Positions 17,192 through 24,325 of a stretch of DNA of 64,000 bases are shown here, piece after piece. The stretch covers positions 19,016 to 83,015 of the forward strand of contig JAFVGH010000076.1 of the NCBI GenBank assembly GCA_017475045.1, given 5' to 3'. The stretch's first letter is position 1; each line of letters starts with the position of its first letter. The notes under the pieces were generated by a model. It did no database searches. It was not told where the DNA came from and was given only the letters and a program-made list of their open reading frames with translations. The position numbers and the translations under genes are program-made. Origin of the DNA: Fibrobacter sp. GTDB taxonomy: Bacteria; Fibrobacterota; Fibrobacteria; Fibrobacterales; Fibrobacteraceae.

Positions 17192-18499
17192 TTACCAGAA
17201 AATTCCAGGACGATAGGTTTCTTGAACACGGGGTTTGGCGTGGTCGGGATTCTTTGCGATATACTCGTCAAAGTCACCACGGAACTTAGCCGTATAAGAA
17301 CTTACAGGACCACCAAGCGAAATAGACAACGGGCAGATAGTGACGCCGCCGAAACCGCCGCAGAGGCTCTGCATCAGTTCCACGTCGCCGTCATGACCCT
17401 TGCCCGCCACAATCAGGTTCAGCATGCGGTGCAGAAGACCCGTACCTTCGCGGCAGGGGGTGCACTGGCCACAGGATTCATGGCTGTAGAAGTTGCCGAG
17501 GCAGTTCAGCAGGTCCACCATGTTGTGGGTATCGTTAATCACAATCATAGCGCCGGAACCGAACATGGTCTTCATGGAAGCGAGGCATTCGTAATCCATG
17601 GTGGCCACCGCCGCTTCTTCAGCAGTGAGCGGAGCGCAAGAGGATCCGCCCGGCAACACAGCCTTGAGCTTTCCACCCACAACGCCACCGGCGTAGTCGT
17701 TAATCATAGTCATCATGGGAGTGCCGAGAGGAGCCTCATACACGCCCGGATTCTTCACGTCGCCAGAGATGCAGAACACCTTGGTACCGCCAGCACGGGG
17801 AGTTCCCATCTTGGCGTATTCCTCGGGTTCGTGCTGCAGAATCCACGGGAGAGCCATGATGGTCTCTACGTTATTCACGCAAGTGGGGCTCTTCCAGGCA
17901 CCGCTTACCGCCGGGAAAGGCGGCTTCAGGCGGGGCTGACCCTTCTGGCCTTCGAGGGAGTTGATAAGGGCGGTTTCTTCACCGCAGATGTAGGCACCAG
18001 CACCGCGATGCACGAAGATATCGAAGCAGAACTTGGTGCCCATAATGTTTTCGCCCAGGTAACCGGCGGCATAAGCCTGGTTCAAAGCCTTGTTCAGGCT
18101 CTCGATGCAGGGCAAAAATTCACCACGGCAATAGATGTAGGCCGCACGGCTACCAAGTGCCCAGGCGGCGATAATCAGGCCTTCGATCAAACGGTGCGGA
18201 TCTTCCAGCATCAAGAAATGATCCTTGAAGGTTCCGCCTTCGCCTTCGTCGGCGTTCACCACGATGTAGACGGGCTTGCCGGAATTGCGGGGCACAAAGC
18301 TCCACTTCATGCCAGTGGGGAACCCTGCACCGCCACGGCCACGCAGGTTAGAGCGTTGCACGTAGTCGATGAGCTCGAACTGGCTCATGTTGAACAGGCG
18401 TTCAGAAATATTGGCGTAGCCGCCCAGCTTCTTGTAGACTTCAATATCCTGGGCGCCCTTGCCGAAATTCGCTGTACAAACTTTTACACATTCAGCCAT
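17192..18499 (-). CDS. nuoF: NADH-quinone oxidoreductase subunit F
   Basis: A 435-residue NADH- and FMN-binding subunit. Seen are the glycine-rich NADH loop RGRGGAGFPTGMKW, the FMN region HRGAGAYICGEETALINSLEG, and the N3 cluster ligands SCGQCTPCREG with a later Cys in GGVTICPLS. Two conserved stretches are altered relative to the usual family pattern: NADEGEGGTFKDHF, where most members have NADExEPGTxKDR, and CGGFGGVTICPLS in place of GxTICALG. Cofactor ligands are kept, so activity is expected. It oxidises NADH at the tip of the peripheral arm. Confidence 0.96.
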   Translation of the reverse strand: MAECVKVCTANFGKGAQDIEVYKKLGGYANISERLFNMSQFELIDYVQRSNLRGRGGAGFPTGMKWSFVPRNSGKPVYIVVNADEGEGGTFKDHFLMLEDPHRLIEGLIIAAWALGSRAAYIYCRGEFLPCIESLNKALNQAYAAGYLGENIMGTKFCFDIFVHRGAGAYICGEETALINSLEGQKGQPRLKPPFPAVSGAWKSPTCVNNVETIMALPWILQHEPEEYAKMGTPRAGGTKVFCISGDVKNPGVYEAPLGTPMMTMINDYAGGVVGGKLKAVLPGGSSCAPLTAEEAAVATMDYECLASMKTMFGSGAMIVINDTHNMVDLLNCLGNFYSHESCGQCTPCREGTGLLHRMLNLIVAGKGHDGDVELMQSLCGGFGGVTICPLSISLGGPVSSYTAKFRGDFDEYIAKNPDHAKPRVQETYRPGIFW

Positions 18500-18501
18500 A
18501 A

Positions 18502-19563
18502 TTACTTAGCCTCCTCTACCGGTGCGGGCTTCTGGGTAGCGGTAGCTTCCTTGGAAGGTTTCGCGGTACGTTCGCCGGAAGTGGCAATCATGCGGTACAC
18601 ATCGCCAACCTTGCCTGCGGCATCCACAAAGGCCTTGTCCTTCACGCCAGGCTCGCCCACGACGTCCCACTTGGAGCCGTTCTTCTTTTCTACCACCAGC
18701 TTCGTGAATTCGGGAGCGCCCTTCCAGGTGAGGGTGGCACCAGATTCATCGGCCTCGGCCTTCACGTTCAGCACCGGGGACGGGGGCGCGTAGTCGGCCA
18801 CCTGGGGCTTGGCCTTGGCGCCGGGAGCACCGGGGTGTCCGCTGTGGCCCTTGACGATTCCGCCCAACACATCGTGCTTGGGCATGTTGTCTTCGTGAGC
18901 GTAGCACCACTTGAGGATACGGTCGATACTGTCAGTGGTAAGGGTGGTACCCGGTTTCATCACCAGTTGGTCCCCTTCCACGTCGGTGGCGAAGTCGTCG
19001 TTCACCAGCATCATGGGGCCATTGCCGCAGCTGCCCAGGCATTCCACCTGGAGAATTGTGAAAAGACCATCAGGTGTAGTTTCGCCGGTCTTGATGTTCA
19101 AGGCCTTTTCCACGTAGGCAATCAGGCTCGGGGCGCCCTTGATGGTGCAGCTGATGTTACGGCAGAACTGCAACAGGAACTTGCCCTTGGGAGCGTGGTT
19201 GTACATGGTGTAGAAGGTGGCAACGCCCAGCGCATGGGCCGGAGCGCAACCACAAACGTTAGCTGCCCAGCGAATACCTTCGGTAGGCACCCAACCGAAC
19301 ACGCCCTGCACAAGCCAAAGAACTTCAAGCAGAGCCCCCTGCCCCACCGGATAGCGGCTCAGCAGGTCGGCGCAGCGTTCCTTGATTTCGGGAGTGTCAA
19401 GCTTAGCGAGCACTTCCTTAGGAGCGGGCTGGGGAACGGCCTTGTTCACATAGCCAAAGGTCTGGCCCGGATCGGGCAGAGCATCGATGGGCTGCGCAGG
19501 TCTGTCAAATTTCAAGCGGTTGTTCGAAACAACCTGAACTGCACCTTGAATGTGTTCTCTCAT
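18502..19563 (-). CDS. nuoE: NADH-quinone oxidoreductase subunit E fused to FN3-like domain
   Basis: Residues ~50-225 are a normal NuoE thioredoxin-fold [2Fe-2S] subunit: helical N-part (LLSRYPVGQGALLEVLWLVQ), then ligands C134, C139, C175 and C179 in CRNISC and CLGSCGNGP. NuoE is usually 155-180 residues; this one has 353. After a Gly/Pro/His-rich linker (~235-257) the C-terminal region ~258-340 reads like a fibronectin type III domain (PPSPVLNVKAEADESGATLTW, then FTKLVVEKK and YRMIATSGER) and ends in a Lys/Pro/Glu tail. A FN3-type module on a cytoplasmic complex I subunit is unusual. It overlaps nuoD by 4 nt. Confidence 0.95.
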   Translation of the reverse strand: MREHIQGAVQVVSNNRLKFDRPAQPIDALPDPGQTFGYVNKAVPQPAPKEVLAKLDTPEIKERCADLLSRYPVGQGALLEVLWLVQGVFGWVPTEGIRWAANVCGCAPAHALGVATFYTMYNHAPKGKFLLQFCRNISCTIKGAPSLIAYVEKALNIKTGETTPDGLFTILQVECLGSCGNGPMMLVNDDFATDVEGDQLVMKPGTTLTTDSIDRILKWCYAHEDNMPKHDVLGGIVKGHSGHPGAPGAKAKPQVADYAPPSPVLNVKAEADESGATLTWKGAPEFTKLVVEKKNGSKWDVVGEPGVKDKAFVDAAGKVGDVYRMIATSGERTAKPSKEATATQKPAPVEEAK

Positions 19564-20753
19564 CGGTCAAGTTCTCCAGCAATAATGTTGAGGCCAGAAA
19601 GTACAGCCATGGAGTCAGCCAGCTGACCACCTTCCACAAGCTCGTGGAATGCGGCGAACTGCGTAAGGCAAGGCGGACGCACCTTGATGCGGTACGGATG
19701 GCCGGAGCCGTCGGAAACAATGGTAAAGCCCAGTTCGCCGTTAGCGCATTCAGAGCCGCAGTAGTATTCCCCTTCGGGAACGCGGATACCTTCATAGACG
19801 CTCTTGAAGCGGCCAATCAGGCCTTCCATGTCCTGGTAAGCCAGCTTGTGCGCCGGCACGCGAATGCGTGGGTCGACGATGTCGACGGGCCCGGGCGCAA
19901 GGCGCTTCAGGGCCTGGCGCACAATCTTCACGGACTCTTCGATTTCGGCGAGGCGGACCTGCAGACGGTCGTTGCAGTCGCCCTGAGTTCCGACCACCAC
20001 TTCCCAGTCGTAGGTTTCGTAGTCGTAGTAAGGTTCGTCCTTGCGGAGGTCAGCGGCCACACCGCAAGCGCGGAGGCAGGGGCCTGTCCATCCATAGCTA
20101 ATGGCCTTCTCGGCTGAAATCTTGCCGATGCCCACGGTACGGTCCAGGAAGATACGGTTACGGTCCAAGCAGGCATGCAGATCCTTCAGGGCCTTCTCGG
20201 TAGAATCGAGAGCCGCAAGCACATCCTGTTCAAAGCCGTCGTAGCTGTCGCGAGAAAGACCGCCGATACGGGCATAGCTGTTGGTAAGGCGTGCACCGGT
20301 GAGCTTTTCCCAGATGCACATGATTTCTTCGCGGGGGTTAAAGGCATACATGAACGGAGTGGTTCCGCCCAGGTCCTGGAAGGCAGCCGCCACGCACACA
20401 AAGTGGTCGTTGATACGGCTAAGCTCGTTCACAATCACGCGGAGCACCTTGGAGCGTTCCGGTATCTCTACGCCGAACATGTTCTCCACCGCACGGCAAT
20501 AGGCGATGTTGTTCATGATGGCCGAGCAATAGTTCAGACGGTCGGTATAGGGAACCACCTGCTGCCAGGTACCCCGTTCCACCATCTTCTCGAACCCGCG
20601 GTGGAGGTATCCGATCTCTTCGACGCTTGCCACGATGGTTTCGCCGTCCATGGCCGCCATAAAGCGGAGACATCCGTGAGTGGCGGGGTGGCTCGGGCCC
20701 ACGTTCAGGGGCATCAGGCTCTGTCTCTTGCCTCTATGATCCAGTACAATCAT
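19560..20753 (-). CDS. nuoD: NADH-quinone oxidoreductase subunit D
   Basis: The 397-residue 49-kDa-type subunit forms the quinone site with NuoB. Signatures are LNVGPSHPATHGCLRF (quinone-site His), IGYLHRGFEKM, NYCSAIMNNIAY, and the C-terminal KVRPPCLTQFAAFHELVEGG. It overlaps nuoE and nuoC by 4 nt each (ATGA junctions), which suggests translational coupling. Length is standard. Confidence 0.97.
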   Translation of the reverse strand: MIVLDHRGKRQSLMPLNVGPSHPATHGCLRFMAAMDGETIVASVEEIGYLHRGFEKMVERGTWQQVVPYTDRLNYCSAIMNNIAYCRAVENMFGVEIPERSKVLRVIVNELSRINDHFVCVAAAFQDLGGTTPFMYAFNPREEIMCIWEKLTGARLTNSYARIGGLSRDSYDGFEQDVLAALDSTEKALKDLHACLDRNRIFLDRTVGIGKISAEKAISYGWTGPCLRACGVAADLRKDEPYYDYETYDWEVVVGTQGDCNDRLQVRLAEIEESVKIVRQALKRLAPGPVDIVDPRIRVPAHKLAYQDMEGLIGRFKSVYEGIRVPEGEYYCGSECANGELGFTIVSDGSGHPYRIKVRPPCLTQFAAFHELVEGGQLADSMAVLSGLNIIAGELDR

Positions 20754-21355
20754 TCTTTGATACTCCCTTCCAAAAATTCGTTTTCCACGGTTTCCACTTC
20801 CTTGCTGCGCTGGACAACCCTGTAACCCAGGACTTCCAGACGCTTTTCCAAAGCGGGGAGCAGGTAGTCGTTAGTAGAGAGCCACTGGCGCTTCTGGGCA
20901 GGGTAATCCTTGCGAAGCGGATGGCCCACAAATTCCACGTGGTTCAACAGGCGGCGGAGGTCCGGGTGGCCCGTGAACACGATTCCAAACTGGTCAAAGA
21001 CTTCACGTTCGTACCAGTCGGCATTGGCATAGAATCCGGTCAGGGTGGGCACGTTCAAGTCGCTCTCGGGAACCAGCACCTTAAGACGGATACGGGCGCC
21101 GGGAGTAGACATGCTCTTGAAGGCATAGTCCACGGCAAAACGGGGACCCTCGTGATTCGGATAAGTCAGGTAGTCGACACCGGCAATATCCACCAGCATC
21201 TCAAACTTGACAGGAGATTCGTCGCGAAGGAACTGGACCGCATTCTGCAGATAGGCCGCAGGCACGACCGCCGTCACCGTCCACTTGTCCATGGACTCCT
21301 TCGTGGCACCAAACTTTTCCGCCAGGACGGAGAAGATTTCATCTACATTCACCAT
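20750..21355 (-). CDS. nuoC: NADH-quinone oxidoreductase subunit C
   Basis: The 201-residue 30-kDa-type subunit carries the family signature ADWYEREVFDQFGIVFTGHPDLRRLL and DYPAQKRQW. It is separate from NuoD, unlike the NuoCD fusion of enterobacteria. It overlaps nuoD by 4 nt and lies 3 nt after nuoB. Confidence 0.96.
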   Translation of the reverse strand: MVNVDEIFSVLAEKFGATKESMDKWTVTAVVPAAYLQNAVQFLRDESPVKFEMLVDIAGVDYLTYPNHEGPRFAVDYAFKSMSTPGARIRLKVLVPESDLNVPTLTGFYANADWYEREVFDQFGIVFTGHPDLRRLLNHVEFVGHPLRKDYPAQKRQWLSTNDYLLPALEKRLEVLGYRVVQRSKEVETVENEFLEGSIKE

Positions 21356-21358
21356 CTT

Positions 21359-21994
21359 CTACCTCTTCCAGAACTGAACCTGTTCAACAAGCTCTTTTTC
21401 TTTTGCGTCCACGAGTTCCTTAAGGTCTTCTACCTTCTCGTGGGCCTTTTCGCGGGCGATCTCACGGGCTTCCAAGGTCTTTTCCTTGATCATCTGGAGC
21501 TGGTCCTTGACCCGTTCGGCACGCTGCTTCATGTAGGACTCGTCCTTGATCTTTTTCTGCAAGTCGAACATGGCGTCGAAGAAAGCCTCCGGACGGCTGG
21601 GGCAGCCACCGATATAAACGTCCACCGGGATAATGTGGTCGATACCCGGTACGGTGCAGTAGCAGTCGTAGAAGCCACCAGAGCAGGCGCAGGCGCCCAT
21701 GGCAATCACCCAACGGGGTTCGGCCATCTGCTCGTAGATGCGCTTCAAGATCGGAGCCTGCTTGTAGGTGATGGTTCCCGCCACCAGAAGTACGTCGGAC
21801 TGGCGCGGGGTAAAACGCACGTATTCCGAACCGATACGGGAAAGGTCGTAACGACCCACCTCAGTACTCATAAACTCAATCGCGCAACAGGCCGTACCGT
21901 AGGGGAACGGCCAAAGGGAATTCGTACGGCCCCAGTTGACTAAAAAGTCAAGGGAGGACGTTATGAAATTCGGCTTTTCTGCCACATCAGTCAT
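21359..21994 (-). CDS. nuoB: NADH-quinone oxidoreductase subunit B with coiled-coil tail
   Basis: A 211-residue N2 cluster subunit. The [4Fe-4S] ligands are the tandem Cys in YGTACCAIEF, a Cys in MGACACSGGFYDC, and the Cys in GGCPSRPEAFFDA. The usual length is 160-180; here ~55 additional C-terminal residues form a highly charged helix (VKDQLQMIKEKTLEAREIA onward) that looks like a coiled coil. The ATG at 21992-21994 follows GAGGAAA. It is the first gene of the block: nuoA, normally just upstream, is absent, and ribF ends 130 nt away. Confidence 0.96.
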   Translation of the reverse strand: MTDVAEKPNFITSSLDFLVNWGRTNSLWPFPYGTACCAIEFMSTEVGRYDLSRIGSEYVRFTPRQSDVLLVAGTITYKQAPILKRIYEQMAEPRWVIAMGACACSGGFYDCYCTVPGIDHIIPVDVYIGGCPSRPEAFFDAMFDLQKKIKDESYMKQRAERVKDQLQMIKEKTLEAREIAREKAHEKVEDLKELVDAKEKELVEQVQFWKR

Positions 21995-22018
21995 AAGGGT
22001 TTCCTCACAAAATTCGGC

Positions 22019-22029
22019 CAAAAAGATAG
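22019..22029 (-). promoter_or_regulatory. Possible promoter box of nuo operon
   Basis: On the minus strand this reads TATCTTTTTGG, close to TAnnTTTG but with two extra T. It lies ~25 nt before the nuoB start, inside the 130-nt gap after ribF. It would allow nuo transcription separate from the rimP-ribF cluster. Confidence 0.3.
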
Positions 22030-22124
22030 AAAAAACGGGAAAAAGGCTCCATTTAGACAAGGCCTTCTCGCGGCCCAACGGCAGGCATTTCTGGTAACTC
22101 TATGTGTATCAAAAGATTAGGCTT

Positions 22125-23036
22125 TTACTCAGCCCAATGGTTGCCATTGTAATTCTTGGCAGTATCGGCATCCATGCCAATCTGGCGCACCAAATCCTCG
22201 ATGCTCGGGAACTTTTTCTCGGGACGCAAGTAGGCCAGAAGGTCCAAGGAAAGGGGCTTTCCGTAGATGTTTTCGTCAAAGTCCAGAATGTAGGCCTCGA
22301 TGGCCAGCTGGTGGTTCCCGGTAGAGGGCTGCATGCCGATATTCACCACAGCCCGGAAAATCCGTTCAGAGTCCAGCCGTGCCGATGCCACGTACACGCC
22401 GGTCTTGGGCAAGAACTTGTAGGGCTCCACCTGGAGATTTGCCGTAGGGAACCCGATGGTATGCCCAAGGCGCTTGCCCTCCACCACCGTTCCAGACAGG
22501 CGGTAAGGCCTACCCAAGTATGTCTGGGCCCTGTCCACGTCCCCGTTCAAAAGGGCGTTACGTACCGCCGAAGAACTGACACGCTCCCCCTTGTAAAGCA
22601 CAATGGAAAGCATCTGGGTAGAAAGCTCGGGGAACGCCGCCGTGATGGTCTCGTAGTTTCCCTTTCCACCGGCACCAAAGCAATGGTCATGACCGAAGAA
22701 CATGGAACACACGCCACGTTTCTCAATCAGCTCGTTACGAACAAATTCATCAAAGGGGAGCCTTGCCAATTCATTCGTGAAGGGCATCACCAAAAATTCC
22801 AGGCCAAGGCTTTCCACGAATTCACGCTTTTCCTTGGTGGTGGTCAAAAGCAGGGGGTCACCCGGTTCACGGAGTACGTAGTTGGAATGGGGTTCAAAGC
22901 TGATAACGGTAGGCACAAGGCCGTTTACTTCGGCCACGGCCTTCAGGGAACGGAACAACGCCTGGTGACCCAGGTGGCACCCGTCGAAATTTCCCATGGT
23001 TATTGCCCTGCGAACCGTTTTCGCCATATCAGTCAT
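22125..23036 (-). CDS. ribF: Bifunctional riboflavin kinase / FAD synthetase
   Basis: A 303-residue enzyme that makes FMN from riboflavin and then FAD. The N-terminal nucleotidyltransferase part has ITMGNFDGCHLGHQALF and the FFGHDHCFGAGGKGNYE segment. The C-terminal flavokinase part has GRPYRLSGTVVEGKRLGHTIGFPTANL and YGKPLSLDLLAYLRPEKKF. I chose the ATG at 23034-23036 rather than the GTG one codon upstream. It overlaps truB by 8 nt. FMN is the prosthetic group of NuoF, encoded just downstream. Confidence 0.95.
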   Translation of the reverse strand: MTDMAKTVRRAITMGNFDGCHLGHQALFRSLKAVAEVNGLVPTVISFEPHSNYVLREPGDPLLLTTTKEKREFVESLGLEFLVMPFTNELARLPFDEFVRNELIEKRGVCSMFFGHDHCFGAGGKGNYETITAAFPELSTQMLSIVLYKGERVSSSAVRNALLNGDVDRAQTYLGRPYRLSGTVVEGKRLGHTIGFPTANLQVEPYKFLPKTGVYVASARLDSERIFRAVVNIGMQPSTGNHQLAIEAYILDFDENIYGKPLSLDLLAYLRPEKKFPSIEDLVRQIGMDADTAKNYNGNHWAE

Positions 23037-23970
23037 CACCGCCTAAAAAATACTTGGGCCAAATCCGCCCCGGTTCAAACCTGCAGAGGGCCAAAACCTC
23101 TCCGTTTTCTCGGGCCACAAAAACATAGCCCTCGGGCCCTACACCTTCCACATTGTCTTTCCAGGGAAGCCAATTGCCTCTCCTAATCACCGCCAAGCCG
23201 TCTTCTGCAACGCGCAACACAGGATAATCTAGAACTTTATCTACAGGCACCAGATTTTCAGCCGTAAGGTTCTCGCCCTTGACCGCTCTTTCCAAAGTGA
23301 TGTTCCCGATGCGGTGACGGCGTATCTGCGAAACGCAGCCGTAGGTTCCAAGGGCACGGGCCAAGTCACGTCCAAGAGACCTGATATAGGTTCCCTTGGA
23401 ACAGACACATTCCAGGTCAAAGGTGGCAAAGCACTTTCCCGAGCAGCCCTCGGTAACACCATCCTCCCCCACAATTTTCAGGGATTCAATGTGAATACGG
23501 CGGGGCTTCATCTCGAAATCCTTGCCCCGTTCCGCCCAGTCGCTGGCACGGCGCCCGTCAATCTTTACGGCACAGTAACGCGGAGGAATCTGGTCGATAT
23601 CGCCGATAAAATTAGGAAGGATGTCACGTAACGCCGCAGAGACACTCTGGTCAGAGATTGCTTCGTCGCCTTCGCTCCTCGCAATGACACCCTTATCGTC
23701 TTGGACGACCACGTCGCCGTCCCATTCCAGGGTGTCGGTCTCGTAGCCCAGATGCAGGCGGAAGGTGTAGCACTTGTCCTTGGCTTCCACAAAGGGCAGC
23801 AAACGCGTAGCGCGCCCGATAGCGGCCACGATCAAGCCAGAAGCCCGCAGGTCCAAAGTTCCCGCATGGCCCACACGCTTTGTAGAAAAGACCCTTTTCA
23901 GCGGGAAAAGGGCCTTGAAAGAAGTATCACCGGGATTCTTGTCCAGCAGGACAAATCCAGAAGGAGTCAA
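23029..23970 (-). CDS. truB: tRNA pseudouridine-55 synthase with in-frame palindromic insertion
   Basis: A 313-residue TruB that forms pseudouridine 55 in the tRNA T-loop. Motifs are GHAGTLDLRASGLIVAAIGRA with the catalytic Asp, YCAVKIDGRRASDWAERG, and CSKGTYIRSLGRDLARALG. The start is TTG (23968-23970) after AGGGGGAA. Codons at about 23653-23690 encode VIARSEGDEAIS, the translation of an interspersed palindromic repeat. It falls in the loop between the DGDVVVQDD strand and VSAALRDILPNFIGD, where E. coli TruB has a shorter unrelated stretch, so the core fold is probably kept. It is coupled to rbfA upstream (1-nt gap) and ribF downstream. Confidence 0.94.
   Translation of the reverse strand: MTPSGFVLLDKNPGDTSFKALFPLKRVFSTKRVGHAGTLDLRASGLIVAAIGRATRLLPFVEAKDKCYTFRLHLGYETDTLEWDGDVVVQDDKGVIARSEGDEAISDQSVSAALRDILPNFIGDIDQIPPRYCAVKIDGRRASDWAERGKDFEMKPRRIHIESLKIVGEDGVTEGCSGKCFATFDLECVCSKGTYIRSLGRDLARALGTYGCVSQIRRHRIGNITLERAVKGENLTAENLVPVDKVLDYPVLRVAEDGLAVIRRGNWLPWKDNVEGVGPEGYVFVARENGEVLALCRFEPGRIWPKYFLGGDD
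23653..23690 (-). repeat. Palindromic repeat inside truB coding sequence
   Basis: On the minus strand it begins TGTCATTGCGAGGAGCGAAG and ends ACGAAGCAATCT, with dyad arms TTGC.../...GCAA. It belongs to the widely seen GTCATTGCGAG...GCAATC class of intergenic palindromes and is related to the elements at 3012 and 48755. Here it is in frame and translated. Confidence 0.8.
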
Positions 23971-23971
23971 G

Positions 23972-24325
23972 CTAGAGTTCCCCCTTCTGTTTCAGCTCAG
24001 TGAGAATTTCTTCGATACGCATGGCGTGTTCCAGGTTCTCGTCCAGGACAAAGTTCAGCTCCGGAATCTTCCGGATCTTGAGGGCCTTGCCCAGAACGCC
24101 ACGGATAAACCCGGCGGAATTGTTCAGCCCCACCAGGGTGTCACGCTTTTCCTTGTCGGAGCCCATCACGGACACGAGAATCTTCGCATAGCTCAAATCC
24201 TCGGTGATGTTCACCCGGGTAATGCTGGCGAGACTGCTCACGCGAGGATCCTTCAGCCCCTTCTGCAGGAGCTTCCCGATTTCCTCGCGGAACTGTTCGT
24301 CTAATCTGTCGGTTCTACGACTCAT
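23972..24325 (-). CDS. rbfA: Ribosome-binding factor A
   Basis: A 117-residue KH-fold 30S maturation factor needed for 16S 5'-end processing. It has the N-terminal RRTDRLDEQFREEIGKLLQ and the KIRKIPELNFVLDENLEHAMRIEEIL pattern of RbfA. Its ATG overlaps the infB stop by 1 nt (TAATG). Position between infB and truB is the classic arrangement. Confidence 0.94.
   Translation of the reverse strand: MSRRTDRLDEQFREEIGKLLQKGLKDPRVSSLASITRVNITEDLSYAKILVSVMGSDKEKRDTLVGLNNSAGFIRGVLGKALKIRKIPELNFVLDENLEHAMRIEEILTELKQKGEL

Noticed and set aside
8453..18793. Long plus-strand frames across the nuo genes
   Set aside because: Each lies opposite a confidently identified complex I gene and gives His/Gln/Arg-rich sequence without domains.
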